Made by a program: the position numbers and the translations under genes. Below, piece after piece: positions 1 through 12,800 of a stretch of 64,000 nt of DNA. This DNA is from Anniella stebbinsi. Taxonomy: Eukaryota > Chordata > Lepidosauria > Squamata > Anniellidae. The notes under the pieces are model-generated. The model saw nothing but the letters and a program-made list of their open reading frames with translations, did not search any database and was not told the origin of the DNA. Where the stretch lies: NCBI GenBank assembly GCA_029215795.1, contig JARDYH010000002.1, forward strand, positions 293,911,973 through 293,975,972, read 5' to 3'. Within the stretch, counting starts at the first letter, position 1. Each line of letters starts with the position of its first letter.

Positions 1-757
1 AAGCAACAGCCATTGATGACAAAACACAATACAATAAATAAAATTTCAACCCTGAACAGCTTAACTTACTTAATTTAATCCTGAAATTTTAAACAAGACA
101 ATTAACTTATTTATTGCAAAATAAATAAATAAATAACACTTCATTTTAAACATATTTTCTGCACAGGAACATACTAAAAATGCCAGTCTTGTGAGCAGTG
201 TTTCTCAAAAAGAACCATCTCCCATTGGCAAGGAACATTATTCAGCAATTCTAAAGACAAATTACTTTGTTAAAATGCAACTCCTTCTAATGGTTAGACC
301 ATATTATTTCAGTAGTAAACATATTACTTCATAGCATAAAATCTGATAATGAAACGTACAATTAGAGGTAAAATGGAACAGTGGAGAGCTGAAGAAGATA
401 GCTAAAGTACTATATGCACAGCCCCTTAGGATGATTAAGCCATATACCAAATATTCAATCAGCTAGAAGGTGACAGGATTGTATCACTCATCTTTAAGAA
501 TTGGTTTTAAATTAGCCCTTCCTTCAACATGAAATACCACAAATCAAGAGGATATTAACAACAGCCATTACCAGCCTGTCAAAATGCAGAGTTTGAATAA
601 CTCACACTGCCTCTATAGATGATAAGTGCTAAATAAGACAAAAAGAAGCGTATACATATATAGTATGATTTATTCCGGTTATATGCTGAATATCAATTCA
701 GGACACAGAAGGGTTGAAAAATGGGTTTGTTTTATACTTTAAGTAAGATGTTTTTAC
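1..757 (-). other. INPP5F: INPP5F intron 13 (part)
   Basis: AT-rich intronic DNA up to the window edge. It holds a short (AAAT)n stretch near 120-140. No exon or repeat family was recognised. Confidence 0.8.
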
Positions 758-886
758 CTTTAAAGCTGCTGTTCCAGCATACTGTCTGCTTATGGCATCA
801 CCATTGTTCGCCCATATGATCTGGTAGATTCGATTGCATTTCACTGGCAATGGTTGTTCTGGTGGCATCACACCCAACTTTTTCAA
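758..886 (-). CDS. INPP5F: INPP5F coding exon 13 (residues 481-523), last exon in window
   Basis: Acceptor AAATTCCAG|TTGAAAAAG, donor TTTAAAG|GTAAAAA; 43 codons, [20 protein letters not shown] then [23 protein letters not shown]. The family continues directly with a GDFTRTG-type exon, which must lie left of position 1. Confidence 0.96.
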
Positions 887-3800
887 CTGGAATTTAATTT
901 GTTTATTATTACTAAGTGCCATACTTTTTAAACTAGTGTAACTGTGCTTTAATAGTAAGTTAAAGCACAATAATACTTTCCCCCCTTGGAAATATAGAAA
1001 ACAGGTTTATTCAAAAGGAAGATTAAAATACAACTGCAACCGGAGTACTTTTTGCTGGGGCTAACAGATGAACAGTTGAGTCAAAGTTATGGAACTTTAT
1101 TTTTATATATGATAATGGCAGCAAGACTAATATATGCTCAGAACTGGAAGAGTAAGAAAATACCAATAGAGGAGGAATGGATATTGAAGATGACAGAGTT
1201 GGCGGAAATGGCAAAACTCACTGCAATAATAAAGGAGAAAACAACTATAAGGTTTAGGGACGAATGGAAACCCCTGATAGATAAAGAGAGAGAAGGGAAG
1301 GATATATTTGCATGTGGATTCAGCGATTAAATTGGAAGAAAACCATTGATAAAGTAGGGAAGTCAGGGAATTCACTCACTATTCTTTGTTTTATTTTTAT
1401 ATCTTTGTTGTGATAAAGCGTAAAAGAAACTGTAGATATTTTTGTAAGTTGCAGAAATTCGGAAGTCCATCTTAATGTTGTATGTTGTATTTTATCTTTG
1501 TTTGAAAATAATAAAAAACTTTAAATTGTAAACAGGTTTATTAACCATGAAAACCGAAGTCAGTTCTTCAGCCATCTCTTCTGACATCCAGACATAAATT
1601 CTCAGATTCTCTGAGAAGTGGTAAACTGCCATCCGTAAGTACTGGAAGAATGCTGTTCACCTGTCATGCCCCTACTGGAGGAGTCCTCCTCAGAGGAAGA
1701 ACTGGAGGCCCCAGAAGTCCAGGGCACTCCAGACCAGGGACTGCCACCAGACCCACAGGAGCCTGAGCCCTCAGGGAGGTGGTTACAGGGCCATCCCTGT
1801 GAGGAGAAAGGAACTCTGCCTCTGAGGCAGAAGCTGAGCAATCTTCCGATCCCTGGGAGCATCGTCACCTCAAGCGACAGGCTAGTAGGACTCCTGTGTG
1901 AAGGAGTGCTTGCCTCCAGAAAAGGACTCCTCAGGAGAAAGTGACTCCTTGGGAGCAGGACTCTGGAAAGGGAGCTCAGATGATTGCAGCTGAGCTCTGA
2001 GTGGGATCCAGCAGGCTTTGGGCTTAAAGTTGTTCACTAGAAAGCCAGCCAGTGTTCGAACAACTTCATCCATCCCGCCTCTGCCATGTGCCTTGCCTCC
2101 TGAACTGTGCCCTGTGACTGATGCTTGGTTTCCCAGCCTTTTGGACTGCCTGCCAACGACCCTGCTTCTGGACTGCATAAAGAACCTCGCTGATTTATTG
2201 TTTTTGACTTCTTGCCTGTTATCGTGACCACTCCTGTTGTTGCCTGATCTTCTTGTCTGACTGTGCTGACTTCTGCCTGGATTTAAACCATCTCTGGTGT
2301 ATCCTGTGAACCCCACTGGCTAACCACCTGTGGGTTTGAATGGCCCTGTTCAGAAGACACCTTAAACCACAGTTTTAACCCCGGTAAATAAAGTAAAAAG
2401 CATTATTCACTGTGGTTAAAGCCATGGTTTAAGGTGTCCTTTGAACAGGGCCAGTGTTTGCTGATTCCACTGCATTTAGAGCTTGCAACACCCAAAGCAG
2501 GCCATCGCCATCTGTTATAATAGAACACATTCTTCTGTCTCCTGTATAATGTGTACCAGACTAAAACCAGAGTTTATCATGTTGAGATCTCAAAAATACC
2601 TTTTCAAATCACTCTTCTTAATAAAAGTCATCAAGCATGATAGGAGAACATTTAAAGATTTAACTTTAAGATTCGTTTTTCACCATCATTTGTTTAACCA
2701 TAATAAAGGAAGTAGTCCATGCATCATTAGAACGAGTGTTCCCCAGTAAGCTCATGTTTTGCATTAGAAGAATCATTCTAGACCAATTTAACCATAAATA
2801 GACAATGCACACATTTCTATACTGGCCTACTAGCTGAGGATCAACCACATTTCATCTTATTATGCATTTATAACAATTGAAGATGTAATAGTCATAATAC
2901 CTGCTGTTCCATAACTACACGGGCAATAGCAGCTTGGACAACATTGGTTCGATCTAAGCAATCCATACAGTTAACCCGGAAAATTCCCTCCTGCTTACAA
3001 ATCACACCAGCTTGGTCCACCCTTACAAAAAGTAAAATTAAATAATTAGGGATCTTAAAATAGGACTATCCTATATTTCTCAAAGAGGAGAATCATGCTT
3101 TTACTGAAAGAAACTAGTCTCCAGTGCTAGTTGTGAGAGAACTTTTCCACGCCGTAGGAAAAGTACAGAAAATGGTTTAGAGAACCTTTCATTTCCTGTT
3201 CATGAAAAAGTGTACTTAAGGCATTTACATGCTATGTGATGTAACTGTATCATGCTTTGTGGCAGAGGCGCAGAACCTCAGGCCCATCGAGGGTTCCCCA
3301 GATGACCATACGCCTTGGCCCCACCCCCTTTTCCCCATCCAACCAATCATTTGATAGTCTCCCTATTCTAAAAGGTTGAAATGCCTCTCTCCTGAGGCTG
3401 CATTACTGTACAAATTTTAATGCCAAATATGCTGGAATTTTTGGCCCTGCCCCTTTTTCCTTTTGTCCCCAAGAACTTATCTAAAATGTAATTCAGCCCT
3501 CAGGCTGAAAGAGGTTTAACAAAAACTCTGGCTTTACAGAGAATATTATATTGCACTGAATGGAGACTGTGAATGGAGATGCCCAGGCCTCTCCAGGCCT
3601 CCACTCATCCAAACAAGTTATGCACCATTACCAATGTGGAAGGCCAAGTTATTTTTATGCAGTTAATTCTCTATTTTCAGAAAAAAGGGAAACATATTAA
3701 TACCAACCAGCACCACTTCACATCAGTGATGATGTCTGAAATGGCATCTGTTAACGTTTGAACATTTTCAAACTTCATTCCACGGCTAAAAGATACAAAG

Positions 3801-6800
3801 AAAACATGACTTACTATGATTTTTACAAAAAGAATGTACAGCTTATACCACCCAAAATCGGAAGCAATCAGATTTTTTTCTACATGTTTTCTACCATCTG
3901 CTACAAAACAAACCATAAATAAATAAAATTGGACAGCTGTGACTGTTTTTTTATTTACACTTGGTAAACTGGATATGGGTGGAAGAACCACATACCCAAA
4001 TCCTCACTGTCTAGTGTCAAAGACATAAAAGAAAACACTTATCCAAACATTTTACAGAGACAATTTTTCAAGGTGACAGTTTACAAAAACCTCAAAATTC
4101 TTCATCCATATCATTCACAGAAACACCTGAAGAAAAAGCTGTCAACTTAAACCCTGAAGAACATTTGTCATACTATATCAGCTTAGAAGAAACATGTATA
4201 AAGACAATAGTATATTATGGTTTAGCATAATATATTATGGTTTAGCATTTTAGTTTAGCAGTCTTACCAGTGTTCATGGAAGTCAAATGAAACATATGTA
4301 AGGCTTGGGTTATTGTACAGTAAAACCTGTTTAAGGTAAGCATCACCAATAATTTTCTCTCGTCCAGCCTGGTCCACCAAGTTAATGATAATCTGTTAAA
4401 GTCAGCAAAATATAAATGCAAATATGTATAAAATTATGAAAAGCAAGCAAGTATGCACATTTGCTTAAAGATTCCAAGTATTAAAGAGTTGAAGTTTTTG
4501 TAAGTGGCAAAAAAAAAAAAATCTGGAAGAATTGTCAGGTATTTCATGCATGCAAGAAACTCTATCAATACTTTTATGTCCTTTACAGTGCCATCATACT
4601 ATCAAATCATTACATATAAACCTGCTTTATCGGCCAATTCAGAGCACACTGAACAGCTGTATCCCAAGGTGGCTTTGAACTATTCCTGTTTGTGCAAGAC
4701 AGAGCACTCAATTTTTGTTGATTTCCTCTATCCACTGAAACTTCCCATGCCCCCAAAGAGTTGCTCTGGAAGGCTGAGACACCTCCTGGAACAGTATGGG
4801 ATATGATACAGAGGGCTGCACTAAAAAGAAGAGGATCAGCAATAATCAGGTGCATCGCCTCACATGAGTGGAAGCATTTTCCACTAATGCAAAATTAATT
4901 GGATGCAACTCAGGAATTAACAGCTACCACAATTTCGTTCCCCCTCCCTTTATAGCAGGGTTGGGAGAAATGAGCACACGCACATACACAAATATACACA
5001 TAGACCCCCCTCCCCTGGACAGCAGCAGTAATTGTAATGCTCTCAGGCAATTCAAGTGTTGTATGCCCAAGAGCATTCTGTCTATTGTTACTATTACTGC
5101 CCTTGTTTTTGTTAGCAGTAGTAAACGGCAAAGTCAGACACTGCCAAACCCACCTGTTTTGTATAAATTTTTAATTGTTCTTCAAAATGAGCACAGTAAT
5201 AAGGGATAGTTTCCTTTTCACCTGCAAAGCAAAGAGTCATTATGAATGGAGGCCAGGGGATGTAACAGTCACATTGAAGTGTATCCAAATACTGCTGCAG
5301 GATCGTAACAGAAACCTCTACTTCCAATTCAGCCCCACACAAAACATTATGAAGATGTATGCCTAAAGATTCTTATGATACAATGCAGCACTACATACTA
5401 ACATCCCATCCGATTCCACAACCAATGCTGGCCCCTGCTATAATCCCAGACAGTTTATAAAACCCATATACACTACCACTAGAAATGACAAAGCTCAGGT
5501 GCAATGAATAAGTGCATTTAATTCCCTAAACAAAAGCCCAGTGCAGATGTATTTTGCCTAGGGTATTCTGTATATAGGCCAGGTATAAATTTGATGATGA
5601 TGATGATGAATGTGCCCTTGCCCTTGCAATAAGCTAGGAAAACCTAAAAAGTAAACACAGCTCTGTAATGTTATGCATGCAAGAATGTGATTTAGTTTCT
5701 CTTCTTTACGTGAGAAGCTGTGCATTATGGGGAAGGAGGGTGGTAAACCAACACTTAGTGGCAGAGTGCAACTAGAGTTCAATCCCTGTCACCGTAATTC
5801 AATGTCAGGATCTGAAGCAGCAGGGCTTCAACTGATCTTGCTCAACGCAACATTAAAAACTTTCTGCATGTCAGATTTAGCTGTATTGAGATAGATGGTC
5901 ATTGGTCTGACTCCATATAAAGTGATCCCTTATAAACACTTCAACAATAGCTTGTTAGCTCAGCTAATGGCAACAGACTTGACTGTTAATAATTTAGGAT
6001 CTAAGATGTTAAATAATCCAAATTACTAATATAGAGAAGACAAAGAAAATAGGTATTTGGTAGAATTTGCACATCACAGATGTGAGTCTCAAGATGCCAG
6101 AGATTTAATTTGCGGAGTGACTGTTTCCACAGAAGGACAGCAGGCTCGTGTTATTAAACCAAAACTCTTCTTGATATGTATCTAGAAAAAATGGATGCTC
6201 CAATGTCACTCTAAGAGTGACCACATCATTCAGTTTTATAGTATTTATACATGACACATAAGGGCAATGTGTGAACAAGCATGCAGATGACAGCAATGAC
6301 AAATTCTCTGGATATTTATTAAAGTAACCACCTCTACTGTTGCATGAAATAAAGCTAAAATTCAGCAATAAAATAAGCCCATCAAATACTTTATTAACAG
6401 CACAAGCTACTGATAATTTGCCAACACTTACATTTGTCCAGTCGTGGCCGGGGATTGTACCTATAACCAACCTGACTCCAGAACACAGGCACAGAGCCTC
6501 TTGTCTGAACAAAAGAGAGGGTGTGGTTATGGACATGAATCAATTGTTCAGTCTCCACGTAATTGGCCACATTCCCATTTTTATCAACCCCTCTTCGTTT
6601 GTAACGCATCCCTGGAAAATAAACAAAGAATTCTCAAGAAGGATGCAAGACCTTAATGGAAATGCCACACACAGCACTTGTCCACATTATTCCCGTATGC
6701 TAAATTTTAATGTCATTTTATGAGAGCCCAAAGTTAAAGAGATCAAAATCTCAAATCAAGAGTTTCTGCTGCAATACAGCTAACGTCTCTGGGAATCAAG

Positions 6801-9800
6801 ATCAGTAGATTAGCCCTGAAGTAGATTTCCAGGGGAGGGGGGAATTAAAGTGCTGAGGTGGGGAAAAAATCAATTTTGCGAATTCAAAAAGGTGCAGTGA
6901 ATCAAATGTAATTTGCTTATTATAAAAGCCAACCAATTTTGATAAAACCAATGATGTGTAATCTTTGTGAGGAAAATAAGCTAGGCAAACTAACTCTAGG
7001 AAGGAGAAACAACCCAAATGTATACCATGTTTTAATTAGTGTTTCTGATTTATACAGCAGTAAATAAGACAAGCACTGGTAACAGCTGGAAATTTTGTGA
7101 TGTCTGCCAAATGGCCCATCAGGAAGAGAAAGCAACTAGAAATGTGTAATTGTTTCTAGGCTTCTGTATATTCAATAGTTCTTGATAATAAAGCTATTGG
7201 CTTCGACGCTAAGAGATAAGTTAACTTAAGGAAGTTCACAGACGGGAAGTTACCAGTGCCTTCCTCCTCCCAGCAGCTTTCCACACACTCCATCCCATGC
7301 TGCTCAAGAGGACACCCTTGCCCTCCAGATAAGCTTTTCAGGGAACACAGGTGACTGCAGCAAGGAGGAAGCGACAGGAAATTTTCCTTCCATTAATTTC
7401 CTTAAGTTATTTTAGGATTCAAGCCATTGACTAGGTTCTGACAATCTCAGGTGGTAAAAGAAGCCATGACACCTTCTTCCCCCACCCCTGTGCGTGCTCC
7501 ACACATAACTGCGATTTGCATAATTACCCATAATGCAGTGTGGGTGGCCATCTTGTCCAAGCCTGGCACAGTGCATGGCAGAGGTAGCTTATTACTACAA
7601 TCCACAACCCATGGATTGTAGAAGAAGTTGTGGCCTACATAAGAAGTCCCTCCCACCACACACCATGTTGGGTTCAGATGACATAGGAACACAAACTACG
7701 TCGCAGGTAATTATGCAAATTGCGGTCACACACACAGCACATGACTTCCTTTGCCCTTGCAGTTGTCCAAACACTGCCATTATGTCTTTTCCCCTTCATC
7801 TAGAGACTAGCTCAGAGAAATCTCAGAACTGTAACTACGGTATCTATCATTATCCCCAAAATAGACAGAAGAATCAGGGAACTGAAAATCAGTGTTAACT
7901 GGAAAACAAATCTGTGAAATATAGAACTTTAATCCCAATAAAAATCAACACAACTAGGAAAGCAGAACACATAATATTAACCCATGGTTTATTTAAAGGG
8001 CTACCAAGAGGTTATCGGGCAGATGATTGAAGCCATGGTGTGTCTTCTTAGTCCCTGGGATGTTTGTTTCCCTCCACTTTCACCCCCTCCTTCCCTGTAT
8101 CCCAACTGCCTTCTGGCACTTTGTGACTGCTCTTGCCCTCTGCCTCTGTAGCCTGGTGAAACATCCCATGAATAAGCTACAATTCTGGGTTAGTACATAA
8201 CAATAACCCATGATTTAAACAACCCACAGTTCGCAGCGCTACACCAAACCATGGGTTCCTTCATGGGTTGTTTGAGGTTAACAACCTATAGTTAAGCCAT
8301 AGTTCCGTGTTCACACGAAACAACAACCCACTATTCACCAAACCATGGTTAATTAAACCATGGTTTACTATTACATGGAAATCAGGTCAATGTCACATAA
8401 AATGTTTTACCACAATTCATGTAATACAACTGAAAAAAATATACAATACTCAATTACTGGGTTCAGAAGACAAATTAACACACAATAGGTTAAATAAACC
8501 ACAATTGTTTAACCCAGTTGGCTTAGCATGTCATCTGTGACCTCTTTTCCCACCCACAGTGGCTTAATTCCCCAAAATAAGTCACCCTGATAACCCAGGG
8601 TCTGTAGTAAGGGTTATTTAACCCATTATGGATTACCGTGTTATCTGTCACACAGAGTGGGTTAAGTTGCTTGCCTACAGAGTCACTTGGCAAGAAAGGT
8701 CAAAAGTACTGCCACTGCTCTGATCCTAGCAACAGATCTACTCCTAGCAACAGATCACGCTGCATAGCTATGCAGCTTTTCACTGTGCATTGGATGCCTC
8801 CCCGTGAGGGGATACTGTGTATGAAATTTCCTCTCATTTTTGCAAACTTTCAAGGGTTTAGAGCCATCACCCCTCTTTTGATGCACATGATCAGAGATAA
8901 GGGAAGGGCTTTGAAAACTGGCAAGATGAACAGGGCAGCAGGAGGAGGGGGGATGGAATAGAAAGGAAGGCTTTGTGAATTAGGGTGATGCAGAGTGGGT
9001 GGGAGGTGGGGAAGCGGGGAAACAGCTCAAGATCAATGGTGGGGAAGCAGCAGAGACAGCAGACAGTAGAAGATTTCCCTAGGGCGAAGCGAGCCAATCG
9101 GAGTGGCAGGTGACGTAACAATGGAGATATGGTTTCCACTGCAAAGGAAGTTGGAATACCAGCCCACCAAGGTAGTAGGACTGCAGAGAAGGAGGGGAAG
9201 AAATAAAAGACCCACAGTAGCTTATTTGCCCAATCATATGACAGAGCACAGTGGGCTATTTCCAAAATAAGCTATTGTTCGTTGCTTATTAAACCATTTT
9301 AACTATTGGTTAAAGTGACATGCAAACCTACCCAAGGAGTGGACACTCCTGGAAGTTATGATGGCATTGCTTTCAATTTTTTTCAAATACTTCCTTGCCA
9401 TAATAGTGCACTACGTTGATGTTTTCAGTGATCATACTCAAAGTTTTCTTCATGATAATAGCTTATTTAGAACCTAACATTGCCTGGCTGGCTGTGTTAC
9501 TACAATAGAATATTTTCAGGTGTTTTGCTTTTTATTCTCCCAATTTTGCAGGAGAGAGTTCTTATCAGGATTGGCCCTTATGTCAGCCTACTGGAGTGTA
9601 GGAAACCATATAGCTCGGAGAGCAAAACAGTTACTTCTGGCCTACAAACTGTTATAGTTACAAGTAGAGGTTAGCCTTCTCTTTCATACCAGGGACTATT
9701 CTCTTGGACCTTGCATGTCTTATTAAAGGAAATTAGAAACACCCCACCTAGCAAACTGCAGATAGCCTTTCCCTATGTGTGTCTGATCTTCCCTTAATAC

Positions 9801-12800
9801 ATGGCTCTTATAGAACTCCTCGTCACGAACCTCCTACAGATCTGGGTTTATCCATTCTGATACTACTTTGTTCAGATCATCCAACAGGCTATGTACATTC
9901 AACTTCTTAAGCTTTTGGACTACATGTGCTTACCAGCTCTGTGGCGGCTTCGGCGTGAGATAAGTGCCACAAGAAAACATGGGTGCATATCATCCACACA
10001 CACAGACTCTGGAGGTGGAGTCTCAGGACTGCTTTTCTCCTCATCAGACGCTTCATTATAATTAACTACAAGTTCTTCAATCTCAACAAATCCTTGGATG
10101 ACTGGGATAATCCAAGAATTAACTTCAGATTTCTGCAAAGTTTAAAAAAAACATATAAGGAAGTGCAATTTACAATTCTACAAAAGGCCAAGGAAGGAAA
10201 TGTATATGACAGGGAAAGGCTTTTTGAAGGATCTGATAATATCTTATGGTGTTTGCAACTAACACAGGCAACACACTGAGCTCAGTGCTGATGTTGGAGG
10301 ACTCAAGACATGGTATTTTGAAAGGCCTAAAGAAAGTACATATGCATATGGAACATTACTCACACCAATATTTATCAGGTCTTCGATCATGTGTTTGTTC
10401 CAAAAGAATCTGTCATCAACCTGAAAAAAAGTTACAATGTAGTTACAATGTAAATCTTTTCTATCCAAAAATCACTGAATATTTCCCTAGCAAATTCACC
10501 CTTATCAGAACACATTCTGGAGCTTTTCAAGCATCATTTCTGTTTCTTGGTTTTACAGGTATATGAATAAAGATCAAATACATGCATATGCATAGATAAA
10601 TTCAAAATACAGTTAATATTTCAAGAGACACACTATTACCTTCTTCCAAAGTGGCAAGTTGGCCTTCTCACATGCACTTTGCCTTTGAACAGAGTTTGTT
10701 AGGTCATAAGTCAAACTGTAATAAAAAGAATCTGAGTCCATAAACATTTTGAATAGTTCCTCCAGCAACCGCCTTTCCAGTCTTTCTTTCTCTTTACTTT
10801 CTTTAACCTGCAAAACATCAGATTAGAGTTCATATTGTTCACTGACTGAGTAGGAAAGTGCTGCTTTGTTTAGCTAATTAACCTCTAGTTTACACTTTAA
10901 GTATACTTTCGTAACAGATATCAAGTTCTTCATATTTGCTCCTCTACAAGTTTCGTAAGAGATATGCATTCCATGGGCCAGGTCTTTCACGGATCTGAGC
11001 AAAAGACCTGGGTTATTATGATAAGATTTTCCACTCCAAAATATACTGATTTATGTATTTTATTTCCACAGCTTATATCCCACCTATTCCCCTGAGAGAG
11101 AACTTAAGACAGTGAACAAATAAAATCAGCAATACTTAAAATTTGTGTTAGATAAAGCCCACCACCCTCATCCGCCCAGGCCTCTGTAATAAATGCCAGA
11201 TCAGCAAGCTCTTCAAGAATTAAGTCATGAATTACAGCAGGTTTCTTTTGCGCTGACCTGGCATTAAAGAGTATGATGTTAAGACCCAATGGGAAAACAG
11301 TATAGTAATCTGGGAAACCTTAGTTGGGTAGAAGACCAGACTATAGGTCTGAGATGTCTATAAACCCATCCCTTCATCTTATTTATCATATATCTACCAC
11401 CCTTTCATTCCTCCCGCAAATGCTCCAGATAGCAAACCCAATCTCACTTCCCCTCTCCTCTATCAGCACACAAACAACAACCTATAATCTCTAAATACAG
11501 GAGAATGAAATTAGACTTTGATAACTTTGTGTCTGATCAACAGATTAGATTATGAAGTTGGATGTGGACAGCATGGGAGAAGAGAAAGGCTTTGGAGAAA
11601 AGATTAGAAGTACAGTCTTGGACACACTGAACTGAGATGGTAATAAAATGTCGAAGTAGAAATATTAGGCAGCCTGCTAGAAATGCAGGGCCTGACAGCA
11701 ACAGAAGTTCTGGGGTTCAGCTGGGTGTTTTCAAGTGTATAGGAAGCAATGAACGATTTTTATTAGTCAGTGTGTAGAGAGAGAATCGGAGGTCAAGGGA
11801 TTCCAGCAGAGAAGGAGAAACAGAGGAAGATATTCCATCCATGGCAGAATTAAATTAGTCAAGAAGGGAGAGAACCAGCTAAGGACAGAGTCATGGAAGC
11901 CCTTGGGCATGAAGGGAATCAAGTAGGAGAGAGTGATTTACTGTATCTGAGTCAGCAAAGAGGTCATGTAGAATGAGGGCTACTAGAGACCAATTAATTG
12001 GGCAGTATATGAAGGTTTCAGTGAAGTCCAGAAGCCAGATTGTAGAGAGTAAAAAAATATATATCAAGATAATTGGAATATGCAGCCTGCTCCAAAGGTT
12101 TAGAGGCAAAGGGTAGAAGGAATCAGACAACAAAAGGGGCAAAATGGATAAAGGGATGCTTTTTTTTTAGAATGGATGAAAAAGTGGTATGTTTTTAATG
12201 CCTGGGAACCATATGAAGCAACTCTTTGAAGGAAGAACATGATAGTAAATACATATGTGGACTATCTTTATAGCTATTCTACAACCCTTTGAAAGCCATC
12301 AATGATCCCCACCTTCTTTTTATTAGAAGCAGAAACATTTGATTTAATCTGAGTGAAGGTCTTGAGCAGAAATTTAGAGTCATCTGGAGACTGTGTGATC
12401 TTTTCTGGTTTGTATATTCCAAAATGATGTTTTTTACACAGCTGAAAGACAATATACTTAGTTAACACAATGCTGAAAAAAAACTATGTAAAGTATAAGC
12501 AAATGAATGTTAAACACAATTATTCTCAAAAGAGGTTAAATAAATTATACTACCTGCACATTTATCCATTTTAAAAAACTTCATTTGAGGAATTTATAAT
12601 CTCACTTTTCATGTATGTCTCACAGCAGCTTACAGAGGTTATTAACAATAAAATAATAACCCACAAATTCATCAGAGGTAACAGATAGCGATAACCACCA
12701 AGTAATCCAATTAAAAGATAAACCAATTGGAGCGCTGGTGCATTATCAGAAAAGGCATCCAGAGATAAAAGTTACTATAAAATACCATTAAAAGCACAAC

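Noticed and set aside
5593..5610. (GAT)n run giving a His-rich peptide on the minus strand
   Set aside because: A short microsatellite in intron 8.
6340..6723. 127-codon plus-strand ORF
   Set aside because: Antisense shadow of INPP5F exon 8.
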